Of a DNA stretch of 64,000 bases, positions 52,075-60,698 are shown one piece after another. A program made the translations under genes and the position numbers. A model generated the notes under the pieces. It searched no databases and was not told the DNA's origin. It saw only the letters and a program-made list of their open reading frames with translations. This DNA is from Oerskovia sp042887685. Lineage in GTDB: Bacteria; Actinomycetota; Actinomycetes; Actinomycetales; Cellulomonadaceae. The first letter of the stretch is position 1, and the number at the start of each line of letters is the position of its first letter. The stretch spans positions 62,001 through 126,000 of the forward strand of contig NZ_JBHVOS010000008.1 of the NCBI RefSeq assembly GCF_042887685.1, read 5' to 3'.

Positions 52075-52482
52075 GTGATCCACCTGACCCCCGAGCAGCG
52101 CGTCTTCGTGACCGAGCGCCACCTGGCGACCCTGACCACCCTCCGCGCGGACGGCAGCCCGCACGTCGTCCCCGTGGGCTTCACGTGGGACCCCGAGACC
52201 GGGGTCGTGCGCATCACGACGAACGACACCTCGGTCAAGGCCCTCAACGCCGGCCGGCTCACGGCCGACGGCGCACAACCGCGCGCGGCCGTCTGCCAGG
52301 TCGAGGGCGGACGCTGGATCACGCTCGAGGGCACCGTCTCGGTCTCGCGCGACCCCGACGAGGTCGCCGAGGCCGTGCGTCGCTACACCAAGCGGTACAA
52401 GGAGCCGCGGGTCAACCCGCGCCGCGTCGTCCTGCGGATCGTCGCGGACAAGGTCATGAGCTCGAGCTACATGGCCTTCTGA
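52075..52482 (+). CDS. PPOX-class flavin- or F420-dependent enzyme
   Basis: A 135-residue split-barrel protein of the pyridoxamine-phosphate-oxidase-like family (HLATLTTLRADGSPHVVPVG, VRITTNDTSVKALN). In actinobacteria many such proteins bind F420 or FMN and reduce or oxidise small substrates. The cofactor cannot be told from the sequence alone. It ends in a bidirectional terminator. Confidence 0.85.
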   Translation: MIHLTPEQRVFVTERHLATLTTLRADGSPHVVPVGFTWDPETGVVRITTNDTSVKALNAGRLTADGAQPRAAVCQVEGGRWITLEGTVSVSRDPDEVAEAVRRYTKRYKEPRVNPRRVVLRIVADKVMSSSYMAF

Positions 52483-52493
52483 TCACTCGTGGG

Positions 52494-52517
52494 CGGCCCG
52501 TGCCGCCGCACGGGCCG
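52494..52517. terminator. Bidirectional terminator between the PPOX and S4 genes
   Basis: A perfect 10-bp stem (52494-52503 and 52508-52517) with a 4-nt loop between convergent genes. Confidence 0.65.
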
Positions 52518-52524
52518 TCTCCGG

Positions 52525-52752
52525 CTAGCCGACGATCGCGCCGATCTGGCCGGTCGGGACGTCGACCGTCACGACGTCGCCCTTGCGCAGCTGGCGCCCG
52601 CGGCGCGTGTCGACCTCGCCGTTGACCTGGACCTCCCCCTCGGAGATGAGGTCGCGGGCCTGGGCGCCGGAGTCGACGAGGCTCGCGAGCTTGAGGAACT
52701 GGCCGAGGCGGATGACGTCGTCGGTGATCTCCACCGTGGGTGTCGTGGTCAT
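52525..52752 (-). CDS. Small S4-domain RNA-binding protein (YbcJ-like)
   Basis: A 75-residue protein made almost entirely of one S4 domain: IRLGQFLKLASLVDSGAQAR followed by DLISEGEVQVNGEVDTRRGRQL. Such proteins probably bind structured RNA; the target is unknown. ATG 52752 is chosen; ATG 52761 (three codons longer) is equally possible. It is divergent from hisD. Confidence 0.82.
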   Translation of the reverse strand: MTTTPTVEITDDVIRLGQFLKLASLVDSGAQARDLISEGEVQVNGEVDTRRGRQLRKGDVVTVDVPTGQIGAIVG

Positions 52753-52834
52753 GAGAGCCATTCTCTCGCGTCCGGGACGTCCCGGGGAACTGCCCACCTG
52801 CTGAATGGCCTGGAGGTCGGTTCGCGGCCCGGCC

Positions 52835-52840
52835 TACGAT
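52835..52840 (+). promoter_or_regulatory. -10 element of a probable leaderless hisD promoter
   Basis: TACGAT is six bases before GTG 52847, with no ribosome-binding site. Confidence 0.5.
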
Positions 52841-52846
52841 GGACCG

Positions 52847-54172
52847 GTGATCAATCGCATCGACCTGCGTGGTCGTTCCCTGTCTCCCCGTGAGCTCACG
52901 GAGATCCTGCCCCGTCCGGAGATCGGCGTCGAGGACGCCGCGGAGAAGGTCGCCCCGATCCTGCACGACGTCCGCCTGCACGGCTCCTCCGCGCTGCGGG
53001 ACCTCTCGGAGCGGTTCGACGGCGTGCGACCGGTCCACCTGCGGGTCCCGGCCGAGCGCCTGTCGGCCGCGCTCGAGACGCTCGACCCGCTCGTGCGCGA
53101 CGGCCTCGAGGAGGCGATCCGTCGTGTCCGCACGGTGCACGCCGCGCAGCGCCCCCAGCCGTTCTCGGTCGACCTGGCCCCCGGGGCGCAGGTCCGCCAG
53201 CGCTGGATCCCGGTGCGTCGTGTCGGGCTCTACGTGCCCGGTGGGATCGCGGTGTACCCGTCGTCGGTCATCATGAGCGTCGTCGCGGCGCAGGAGGCCG
53301 GCGTGCGCGAGCTCGCGGTGGCCTCGCCGCCGCAGCGCGAGAACGACGGCCTGCCGCACCCCACGATCCTCGCGGCGTGCGCGCTGCTGGGCGTCGAGGA
53401 GGTCTACGCGGTCGGTGGCGCGCAGGCGATTGGCATGTTCGCGTACGGCGCCGCGGGCAGCGAGCCGCAGGACGGCGACTACCTGTGCGAGCCCGTCGAC
53501 GTCATCACGGGTCCGGGGAACATCTACGTCGCGGCCGCCAAGCGGCTCGTGCGCGGTGTCGTGGGCATCGACTCCGAGGCCGGCCCCACCGAGATCGCGA
53601 TCCTCGCGGACGGTGGCGCCGACGCGACGCACGTCGCGCTCGACCTCATCAGCCAGGGTGAGCACACTCCCGACGCCGCGGCGGTCCTCGTGACGCCGTC
53701 GGTCGAGCTCGCGGCCGCGGTGGACGCCCGCCTCGTGGACCTCGTCCCCGAGACCAAGCACGCGGCACGCGTGGCGCAGGCGCTGTCGGGTCCGCAGTCC
53801 GCGATCATCGTGGTCGACGACCTGGAGCAGGGGCTCGACGTGGTCGACTCGTACGGCGCCGAGCACCTCGAGGTCCAGACGGCCGACGCCGCGGCCGTGG
53901 CCGAGCGGGTGCAGAGCGCGGGCGCCATCTTCGTCGGCCCGTACTCGCCCGTCCCGCTGGGCGACTACATGGCGGGCTCCAACCACGTCCTGCCGACCGG
54001 TGGGTGCGCGCACTACTCGAGCGGGCTCGGGGTGCACAGCTTCCTGCGCGCGGTGCAGGTCGTCGAGTACTCGGCCGACGCGCTCCAGGAGCTGGCCGAC
54101 CGCATCGTGGCCGTCGCGAACGACGAGGACCTGCCCGCGCACGGCGAGGCGATCAAGGCGCGCTTCCAGTAG
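52847..54172 (+). CDS. hisD: Histidinol dehydrogenase
   Basis: A 441-residue zinc enzyme that oxidises histidinol to histidine in two NAD-dependent steps. Motifs include YVPGGIAVYPSSVIM, AIGMFAYGAAG, ITGPGNIYVAAAKR and the active-site SEAGPTEIAI and SQGEHTPDAA. ATG-like alternatives upstream lack family sequence; GTG 52847 has a fitting -10. It lies apart from the main his operon, separated by recQ, adh and the Rieske locus, and is followed by a strong terminator. Confidence 0.95.
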   Translation: MINRIDLRGRSLSPRELTEILPRPEIGVEDAAEKVAPILHDVRLHGSSALRDLSERFDGVRPVHLRVPAERLSAALETLDPLVRDGLEEAIRRVRTVHAAQRPQPFSVDLAPGAQVRQRWIPVRRVGLYVPGGIAVYPSSVIMSVVAAQEAGVRELAVASPPQRENDGLPHPTILAACALLGVEEVYAVGGAQAIGMFAYGAAGSEPQDGDYLCEPVDVITGPGNIYVAAAKRLVRGVVGIDSEAGPTEIAILADGGADATHVALDLISQGEHTPDAAAVLVTPSVELAAAVDARLVDLVPETKHAARVAQALSGPQSAIIVVDDLEQGLDVVDSYGAEHLEVQTADAAAVAERVQSAGAIFVGPYSPVPLGDYMAGSNHVLPTGGCAHYSSGLGVHSFLRAVQVVEYSADALQELADRIVAVANDEDLPAHGEAIKARFQ

Positions 54173-54191
54173 GCGCGGCCCGTCCCGACGG

Positions 54192-54238
54192 GAGCGGGGT
54201 GCGGACCGGAGACAGGTTCTCCGGTCCGCACCCCGCTC
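54192..54238. terminator. Bidirectional terminator between hisD and recQ
   Basis: A perfect 21-bp inverted repeat (54192-54212 and 54218-54238) with a CAGGT loop between convergent genes. Confidence 0.8.
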
Positions 54239-54265
54239 TCGTGCGTCGTGGACGGCGCCCGGTCC

Positions 54266-56794
54266 TCAGCGCACCCCGAGCACGAACGGGTAGACCGCCG
54301 TGGCGCCCGCCTGGCGCAGCAGACGCGCGGCGACCGTGAGGGTCCACCCCGAGTCCGTGTAGTCGTCGACCAGGAGGATGCGGCGCCCCGCGAGCCCGGC
54401 CAGCGCAGGCCCCGAGAGCTCGAGCCGGAGGCGTTCGACGACCCCCGCCAGCCGCATGGCCGAGTTCACGTCGTGGCGGCCCGGCTGCTCGCGGCCCGGC
54501 ACGGGACCGACCGACCCGACGAGCGGGCGGTCGAGGTAGCGCGCGAGCCCGCCGGCGAGGTGCTGGACGAGGTGGGGGCGAGTGGCCGACCGGACGGACA
54601 CGACGCCGTCGAGCAGGAGCCGGCGCACGGGTGCCGGCTCGTCGGTCGCCGCGTCGCCCTCGTCGGGCGCCCCGGCTACGCCGGCGCCGTCGGTGGAAGG
54701 GGCCGCGTACAGCGCGTCCCACTCGTCGAGCACGCGCGCAGCCGCGCGACGCAGCGCGACGGGGGTCTCGCCGTCGGGCACACCGGGGGCGAACAGCTCA
54801 CGCAGCGGACCCGACCAGCCCAGCCCGTCGAGGCGCGCGACGGCGCGCCCCGGGGAAGCGAGCTCCTCGGGGGACAGGCGGCCCTTGAGGTCGAGCCCCA
54901 TCCGGTCGAGGCCCGTGGGCCACTGGCGGCGGGCCACGACCTCGACGCCCGGTCGGTCCATGTCGGCGCGGGCCGCGGACACGGCCTCGGCGTCCGGAGC
55001 CGCGGGCAGGTCGACGCCGCCGCAGCGGTCGCACCGCCCGCACGTCCAGCCGGGCTCGAGCTCGGGGTCGTCGAGCGTCGCGCGCAGGAACGCCATGCGG
55101 CAGCCTGTCGTGGCCTCGTAGTCGATCATGGAGCGCTGCTCGGCGAGCCGGGTCTGCTCGACGCGCGCGTAGCGGTCGGCGTCGTAGACCCACGGCTGCC
55201 CGGTCGAGACCCAGCCGCCCTTGACGCGGCGCACCGCGCCGTCGACGTCGAGGACCTTGAGCATGGTCTCCAGTCGCGACCGCTTGAGGTCGACCTGCGT
55301 CTCGAGGGCCGCGACCGACTGGGTGCCACCGCCCGCCTCGAGGGCCGCGAGGGTCTCGCGGACCTGGCGCTCGGCGGGGAACGCGAGCGAGCCGAAGTAC
55401 TCCCAGATGCGCCGGTCCTCCTCGCCCGGCAGGAGCACCACGACCGCGCTGTCGACGCCACGTCCCGCACGGCCGACCTGCTGGTAGTACGCGATGGGCG
55501 AGGACGGCGCGCCGAGGTGCACGACGAACGCGAGGTCCGGCTTGTCGAAGCCCATGCCGAGCGCCGAGGTCGCGATGAGCGCCTTGACGCGGTTCTCCTT
55601 GAGGTCCGCCTCGAGCTGCTCGCGCTCGGTCGTGTCGGTCTGCCCCGTGTACGCGGCCACGGCCAGGCCCGTCGCACGGAGCTGGCTCGCGACCTGCTCG
55701 GCGGCCGAGACGGTGAGGCAGTAGACGATCCCCGAGCCGTCGACGTCCTGGAGGGTCTCCGCGAGCCACGCGATGCGGCTCGGCTGGTCGGGCAGGTTCA
55801 GGACGGCCAGGTGCAAGGACTCGCGGTCCAGGCCGCCGCGCAGCACGAGCACGTCCTCGCGCGGGGCGCCGGGCGCACCGCCGGCGGTGCCCGGGGCGCC
55901 CGCGCCGACCGACGCCCCCGTGACCCCGAGCTGCTCGGCGACGTCAGCGGTGACGCGCTCGTTCGCGGTCGCGGTCGTGGCGAGCACGGGGATACCCGGG
56001 GGCAGGTCCGCGAGCAGGGTGCGGATGCGCCGGTAGTCGGGCCGGAAGTCGTGGCCCCAGTCGGAGATGCAGTGCGCCTCGTCGATCACGACGAGGCCCG
56101 CGTCGGCCGCGAGCCGGGGGAGCACCTCGTCGCGGAAGCCGGGGTTGTTGAGCCGCTCGGGCGAGCAGAGCAGGACGTCGACCTCGCCCGCGGCGATCGC
56201 GGCGTGCACCTCGTCCCACTCGGTCATGTTCGAGGAGTTGATGGTCACGGCGCGGATCCCGGCGCGGGCCGCGGCCGAGATCTGGTCGCGCATCAGGGCG
56301 AGCAGCGGCGAGACGATGACCGTGGGGCCCGCGCCGCGCGAGCGCAGCAGCGAGGTCGCGACGAAGTAGACCGCGGACTTGCCCCAGCCGGTCCGCTGGA
56401 CCACGAGGGCCCGACGGCGGAACGCGACCAGGGCCTCGATCGCGAGCCACTGGTCGTCGCGCAGCGCCGCGTCCTCCCGGCCGACCAGCTTGCGGAGCGC
56501 GGTCTCGGCCTCCTCGCGCAGGTCCTTGCCCTCGAGGAGGCCGCGGAGCATCGCGACCTTGGCGAGGCGCGCGGCGTCGGCGGCGGAGGCGCCCGACGCT
56601 GCGTCGACCGGCGCGTCGGCCGCCGCGGCCGAAGGAGCCGGGGCAGCGGCGGGGGCAGCGGACCGGCGAGCCGCAGGTGCCCCGGCGTCGTCGGGGACCG
56701 GGGGCTCGTCGTAGAGGTCGGCAGGGGGCTCCGACGCAAAGTCGGGAGGGAGGTCGGCGTACGGGTCGTGCTGGTCACGGGGGAACGAGGTCAC
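54266..56794 (-). CDS. recQ: RecQ-family helicase with C-terminal phosphoribosyltransferase-like domain
   Basis: An 842-residue protein. After a Pro/Ala-rich tail (~70 residues) comes a RecQ core: Walker A QRTGWGKSAVYF, DEAH box VIDEAHCISDWGHDFRP, and helicase motifs GMGFDKPDLAF and QQVGRAGRGVDSA. A zinc-binding cluster is suggested by WTCGRCDRCGG. The final ~180 residues include RILLVDDYTDSGWTLTVAA, a PRPP-loop-like motif of type I phosphoribosyltransferases (ComF-like). No HRDC domain is recognised. GTG 56794 has a leaderless -10 at 56801-56806. The biochemical role of the fused domain is unknown. Confidence 0.9.
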   Translation of the reverse strand: MTSFPRDQHDPYADLPPDFASEPPADLYDEPPVPDDAGAPAARRSAAPAAAPAPSAAAADAPVDAASGASAADAARLAKVAMLRGLLEGKDLREEAETALRKLVGREDAALRDDQWLAIEALVAFRRRALVVQRTGWGKSAVYFVATSLLRSRGAGPTVIVSPLLALMRDQISAAARAGIRAVTINSSNMTEWDEVHAAIAAGEVDVLLCSPERLNNPGFRDEVLPRLAADAGLVVIDEAHCISDWGHDFRPDYRRIRTLLADLPPGIPVLATTATANERVTADVAEQLGVTGASVGAGAPGTAGGAPGAPREDVLVLRGGLDRESLHLAVLNLPDQPSRIAWLAETLQDVDGSGIVYCLTVSAAEQVASQLRATGLAVAAYTGQTDTTEREQLEADLKENRVKALIATSALGMGFDKPDLAFVVHLGAPSSPIAYYQQVGRAGRGVDSAVVVLLPGEEDRRIWEYFGSLAFPAERQVRETLAALEAGGGTQSVAALETQVDLKRSRLETMLKVLDVDGAVRRVKGGWVSTGQPWVYDADRYARVEQTRLAEQRSMIDYEATTGCRMAFLRATLDDPELEPGWTCGRCDRCGGVDLPAAPDAEAVSAARADMDRPGVEVVARRQWPTGLDRMGLDLKGRLSPEELASPGRAVARLDGLGWSGPLRELFAPGVPDGETPVALRRAAARVLDEWDALYAAPSTDGAGVAGAPDEGDAATDEPAPVRRLLLDGVVSVRSATRPHLVQHLAGGLARYLDRPLVGSVGPVPGREQPGRHDVNSAMRLAGVVERLRLELSGPALAGLAGRRILLVDDYTDSGWTLTVAARLLRQAGATAVYPFVLGVR

Positions 56795-56800
56795 CCAGCG

Positions 56801-56806
56801 ATCGTA
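56801..56806 (-). promoter_or_regulatory. -10 element of a probable leaderless recQ promoter
   Basis: On the minus strand TACGAT is six bases before GTG 56794, with no ribosome-binding site. Confidence 0.5.
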
Positions 56807-56845
56807 GGCGCTGGGTGGGACAGCGCGCGGTCGTGCACAGGCGAG

Positions 56846-56885
56846 GCCCGGCGCGTCCGACGGTGGTCCGTCGGGCGCGCCGGGC
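56846..56885 (-). terminator. Terminator after the alcohol dehydrogenase gene
   Basis: An 18-bp stem (56846-56863 and 56868-56885) with one G-T wobble and a TGGT loop, 43 bp past the adh stop on the minus strand. Confidence 0.65.
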
Positions 56886-56928
56886 CCTCAGCGGTGCGCA
56901 GGGGCGGGCCGGCCCCCTCAGGGGCACG

Positions 56929-57960
56929 TCAGGAGCGCATGTCCATGACCACGCGCCCGTCGATCGCGCCCCGCTCCATCTCGCCGAAGATGTCGTTGAC
57001 GTCGCTCAGCGGCCGGACGGTGTACGTCGGGGAGACCTTGCCCCGGGCGAAGAAGTCCAGGGCCTCGGCCATGTCCTTGCGGGTCCCGACGATCGAGCCG
57101 CGGACCGTCAGACCGAAGAGCACCGTCGTGAAGATGTCGAGCGGGAACTTCTCGGGGGGCAGACCCACGAGCGACACGGTGCCCCCGCGGCGCAGCGCAC
57201 CGACGGCCTGGGGGAACGCGTGCGCGTTGACGGCCGTCACGAGCGCGCCGTGGACGCCGCCCCCGGTCTTCTCCTGGATCTCGGCCGCGGCGTCGGCCGA
57301 GGTGGCCGCGTTGACCGTGACCTCGGCGCCGTGCTTGCGGGCCAGGGCGAGCTTGTCGTCGTCGACGTCGACCGCGGCGACGCGGCGGCCCATGGCCACG
57401 GCGTACTGGACGGCGATGTGCCCGAGGCCGCCGATGCCGGAGATCAGGACCCACTCGCCGGGCTGGGTGTCGGTCTGCTTGAGGCCCTTGTAGACAGTGA
57501 CGCCCGCGCACAGGATCGGCCCGACCGCGGAGTCCTCGACCCCCTCGGGGATGATCGGGGCGTAGCGCGAGTCGACGAGCATGTACTGGCCGAACGAGCC
57601 GTCGACCGAGTAGCCGCCGTTCTTCTGGTTCGGGCAGAGGGTCTCCCAGCCGGTCTCGCAGTACTCGCACTCGCCGCACGCGCTCCAGAGCCAGGCGTTG
57701 CCGACCTTGTCGCCGACCGCGACGCGCGTGACCTGGTCGCCGACGGCCACGACGGTGCCGACGCCCTCGTGGCCGGGCACGAACGGCGGGGACGGCTTGA
57801 CCGGCCAGTCGCCGTGGGCGGCGTGCAGGTCGGTGTGACACACGCCGGTGTAGTCGACCTTGACGAGCGCTTCGAGGGGTCCGGGGGTGGGGACCTCGAC
57901 GTCGTCGATCGTGAGGGGTGCGGCGAACGTGTGGACGACGGCTGCCTTCATGGTGCTCAT
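56929..57960 (-). CDS. adhP: Zinc-dependent alcohol dehydrogenase (AdhP type)
   Basis: A 343-residue medium-chain dehydrogenase that interconverts primary alcohols such as ethanol and aldehydes with NAD. Catalytic zinc ligands lie in GVCHTDLH, PGHEGVG and the later CAGVTVYKG. The structural zinc site has four cysteines in CGECEYCETGWETLC. The NAD motif is GIGGLGHIAVQYA. ATG 57960 has GGAGGAG upstream. It resembles the AdhP/AdhA group of actinobacteria and E. coli. Confidence 0.93.
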   Translation of the reverse strand: MSTMKAAVVHTFAAPLTIDDVEVPTPGPLEALVKVDYTGVCHTDLHAAHGDWPVKPSPPFVPGHEGVGTVVAVGDQVTRVAVGDKVGNAWLWSACGECEYCETGWETLCPNQKNGGYSVDGSFGQYMLVDSRYAPIIPEGVEDSAVGPILCAGVTVYKGLKQTDTQPGEWVLISGIGGLGHIAVQYAVAMGRRVAAVDVDDDKLALARKHGAEVTVNAATSADAAAEIQEKTGGGVHGALVTAVNAHAFPQAVGALRRGGTVSLVGLPPEKFPLDIFTTVLFGLTVRGSIVGTRKDMAEALDFFARGKVSPTYTVRPLSDVNDIFGEMERGAIDGRVVMDMRS

Positions 57961-58154
57961 GACTCTCCTCCAGGAGCGGACACCCGTGGTGGGTCGAGCC
58001 GTCGACTGGCGCGTCAGGCGCGACGGGACGCGCTGCGCGTCCGACGATGTCCGGCTCCTCGACCGTATCCGAGCGTGTCGGTGGGTGCGCGGCGAGGGCC
58101 GGTCGGGACCGTACGGCGGGGCGCGAAGATCCTCACCCGACGCGTCCGTGCAGG

Positions 58155-58670
58155 TCAGGCCTTCTTCCGCGACCGTCCCGACGCCCGACGGCGCTCGACC
58201 ACGAGCGCCAGCAGCGCACCGACGAGCGCCACCCACTCGGCCACCGCGGCCGTGACCTGCTGGACGCCGCCGACGGTCTCGTTGACGCTGAAGAAGCCAA
58301 CCGTCGTCGACAGGTAGAACGCGCCCAGCGTCGCGACGGAGAACCCGATCGCCCCCAGGAGCGGCAGCCAGTGCCGCCACACCAGGACGAGGAGCCCGAG
58401 CGCGAAACCCGCCACCGCGTTGAGGAGGAACAGCGGCCCGACGACCTCGATGTCCTGGTAGCCCTGGACGTAGAGGAACAGGTGCACGTCCGCCGACAGC
58501 AGCAGACCCGCGGCCGTCACGCCGCGCAGCAGCCACGCGCCGCGGGGCAGCGGCGGGGGCGTCGGAGGAGTGCCCGACGCCGGGGAGCGCCCGGTCGTCG
58601 AGCCGGCAGGGACGGTCTGGCCGGTCTGGCCGGTCCGGCCGTCGGTGGGAGGAGGGTCGGACGCGTCCAT
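58155..58670 (-). CDS. Four-helix membrane protein of unknown function
   Basis: A 171-residue protein with a Pro/Thr/Ser-rich N-terminus (~45 residues) and about four membrane helices (roughly 49-70, 78-100, 103-125 and 140-160), ending in a basic RRRASGRSRKKA tail. No conserved domain is recognised. ATG 58670 has GGAG six bases upstream; the frame extends further but without family support. It is divergent from the Rieske gene with only 155 bp between, so both may share a promoter region and a membrane redox context. Confidence 0.7.
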   Translation of the reverse strand: MDASDPPPTDGRTGQTGQTVPAGSTTGRSPASGTPPTPPPLPRGAWLLRGVTAAGLLLSADVHLFLYVQGYQDIEVVGPLFLLNAVAGFALGLLVLVWRHWLPLLGAIGFSVATLGAFYLSTTVGFFSVNETVGGVQQVTAAVAEWVALVGALLALVVERRRASGRSRKKA

Positions 58671-58825
58671 GAGGTGCTCCGAGTGCTCTGGCGCAGGTGT
58701 GCTGCGCGCCCCGGCACGCACGGGGCGCGCGTGCCGTGCGGGCGGCGTCTCGCTCGCGCGCGGCACCGGGCCCGATGCTTCAATTGAAGGACCGATCGAC
58801 CCGGAACGCACGGCGGAGGGTGACC

Positions 58826-59347
58826 ATGAGGACCTCGACCACGCAGGTGACCCAGACCCAGACCCAGACCCCAGCACCGGCACGGGCAGCGGCCCCCGCC
58901 CACGACCTCCTCTCGCGGCGCTCGCTCCTCGTGTCGGCGGGCACCGGTGCGGGCGCGCTGGTCCTCGCGGCGTGCTCGGGCGGCGGCGGAGGTGGCGGGA
59001 CAGCGGGGACCACGGGCGGGGGCGGGGCGACGAGCGGGACGAGCGCGGCGCCGTCGGGCACCGTGGTCACCGCCACGGGCGACGTACCCGTGGGCGGCGC
59101 GGTCTCGGTCCAGGTCGACGGTGCCCCCTACCTCGTGACCCAGCCCGAGGAGGGGACGTTCGAGGCCTTCAGCGCGATCTGCACGCACCAGGGCTGCACG
59201 GTCGCCCCGGGCGACGGCGAGCTCGACTGCCCGTGCCACGGGTCCCGCTTCGACCTGAGCACGGGCGACGTGCTCGGCGGCCCGGCCCCCTCACCGCTGC
59301 CGCGCCTCGCCGTCACGGTCAGCGGGACCGACGTCGTCACCGCCTGA
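58826..59347 (+). CDS. Rieske 2Fe-2S protein, probable Tat-exported lipoprotein
   Basis: A 173-residue protein. Its N-terminus has a twin-arginine-like SRRSLL, a hydrophobic stretch and a lipobox LAAC, so it is probably exported folded and lipid-anchored. A Gly/Thr/Ser-rich linker leads to the Rieske domain with cluster ligands in CTHQGCTV and CPCHGSRFD, both complete. GGAGGG precedes ATG 58826. It lacks the usual cytochrome bc1 partners nearby, so its redox role is unknown. Confidence 0.88.
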   Translation: MRTSTTQVTQTQTQTPAPARAAAPAHDLLSRRSLLVSAGTGAGALVLAACSGGGGGGGTAGTTGGGGATSGTSAAPSGTVVTATGDVPVGGAVSVQVDGAPYLVTQPEEGTFEAFSAICTHQGCTVAPGDGELDCPCHGSRFDLSTGDVLGGPAPSPLPRLAVTVSGTDVVTA

Positions 59348-59459
59348 CGCGCCCCGGCCCGGGCGTGACGCTCCGTCGGGCGGCCGCCGGGGCAGCCCGC
59401 CGCGGGCAGGCTCACCGCCCGCCTGCCGGACGTCCACCGCTCCCGCACGAACCGCTTCG

Positions 59460-59465
59460 TAGACT
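59460..59465 (+). promoter_or_regulatory. -10 element of a probable leaderless hisC promoter
   Basis: TAGACT is six bases before GTG 59472, with no ribosome-binding site. It would drive the hisC-hisB-unknown-hisH operon. Confidence 0.5.
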
Positions 59466-59471
59466 GTCCTG

Positions 59472-60698
59472 GTGACCACTCCACTCCTCGAGTCCCCGGA
59501 CGGCGCACCCCAGGCGGGTGCCTCCCTCTCGCAGCCCCGCGCGCACGCCGCCTCCGAGGTGCACCTGCCGGTGCGGGCCGAGCACGCGGGGATCGAGCCG
59601 TACGGGGCGCCGCAGCTCGACGTCCCCGTCCTGCTCAACGTCAACGAGAACCCCTACGCGCCCTCGGCCGAGGTCGTCGCGACCATCGCCGCCGACGTCG
59701 CCGCGGCCGCCGCGACCCTCAACCGCTACCCGGACCGCGACTTCCTGGGGCTGCGCCAGGACCTCGCCGACTACCTCGCGGGCGAGTCGGGCGTGCGCGT
59801 GGACCCCGAGCAGCTCTGGGCCGCGAACGGGTCGAACGAGATCATGCTCCACCTGCTCCAGGCCTTCGGCGGACCGGGCCGCACCGCGCTGTCCTTCGCA
59901 CCCACCTACTCGATGTACCCCGAGTACGCGCGCGACACCTCGACCGCCTGGGTCACCGGGCGCCGCGAGGAGGACTTCACGCTCGACGCCGACGCCGCCC
60001 GCGCGGCGATCGCCGAGCACGCGCCGTCCGTGATCCTCCTGGCCAGCCCCAACAACCCGACCGGCACGGCCCTGTCGCGAGAGGTCGTCGAGGCCGTGTG
60101 CGAGGCGGCGCTCGCGGTCACGCCGCGCGGCGCCGAGCCCGGCACCTCCGCGGTCGTCGTGGTCGACGAGGCGTACGGCGAGTTCCGGCGCGCCGGGGTC
60201 CCCTCGGCCCTCGAGCTGCTCGAGCGCTACCCGAACCTCGCGGTCACGCGCACCATGTCCAAGGCGTTCGCGCTGGCCGGCGCCCGCGTGGGCTACCTCG
60301 CCGCCGACCGCCCGCTCGTGGACGCGCTGCGCGTCGTCCGCCTGCCGTACCACCTGTCCGCCGCGACGCAGGCCGTCGCGCGCGCGGCGCTCAAGCACTC
60401 GGCGTCGCTGCTGGCCCAGGTCGACGACCTGCGGGCCGAGCGCGACGCCACGGTGGCCTGGCTGCGTGCCCAGCGCCCGGCCGCCCTGGGCGGCGAGCCC
60501 CTGCAGGTCGCCGACTCCGACGCGAACTTCGTCCTGTTCGGCACCTTCCCGGACCGCCACGCGATCTGGCAGGGCCTGTTGGATCGAGGCGTCCTCATCC
60601 GGGAGACTGGTCCCGACGGATGGCTGCGGGTGTCGATCGGCACGCCGCACGAGATGACGGCGTTCAAGAACGCCCTGGTGGAGGTGGCAGGACTGTGA
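59472..60698 (+). CDS. hisC: Histidinol-phosphate aminotransferase
   Basis: A 408-residue PLP-dependent aminotransferase that converts imidazole acetol-phosphate to histidinol phosphate. It shows NVNENPYAPSAEV near the start, NGSNEIMLHLLQAF, ASPNNPTGT and the PLP lysine in TRTMSKAFALAGARVGY. It ends GTG-TGA into hisB, a 4-bp overlap implying coupled translation. It is the first gene of this his operon. Confidence 0.95.
   Translation: MTTPLLESPDGAPQAGASLSQPRAHAASEVHLPVRAEHAGIEPYGAPQLDVPVLLNVNENPYAPSAEVVATIAADVAAAAATLNRYPDRDFLGLRQDLADYLAGESGVRVDPEQLWAANGSNEIMLHLLQAFGGPGRTALSFAPTYSMYPEYARDTSTAWVTGRREEDFTLDADAARAAIAEHAPSVILLASPNNPTGTALSREVVEAVCEAALAVTPRGAEPGTSAVVVVDEAYGEFRRAGVPSALELLERYPNLAVTRTMSKAFALAGARVGYLAADRPLVDALRVVRLPYHLSAATQAVARAALKHSASLLAQVDDLRAERDATVAWLRAQRPAALGGEPLQVADSDANFVLFGTFPDRHAIWQGLLDRGVLIRETGPDGWLRVSIGTPHEMTAFKNALVEVAGL

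Noticed and set aside
54248..57493. 1081-residue plus-strand frame opposite recQ and adhP
   Set aside because: It crosses two convincing minus-strand genes and a terminator and has no recognisable domain.
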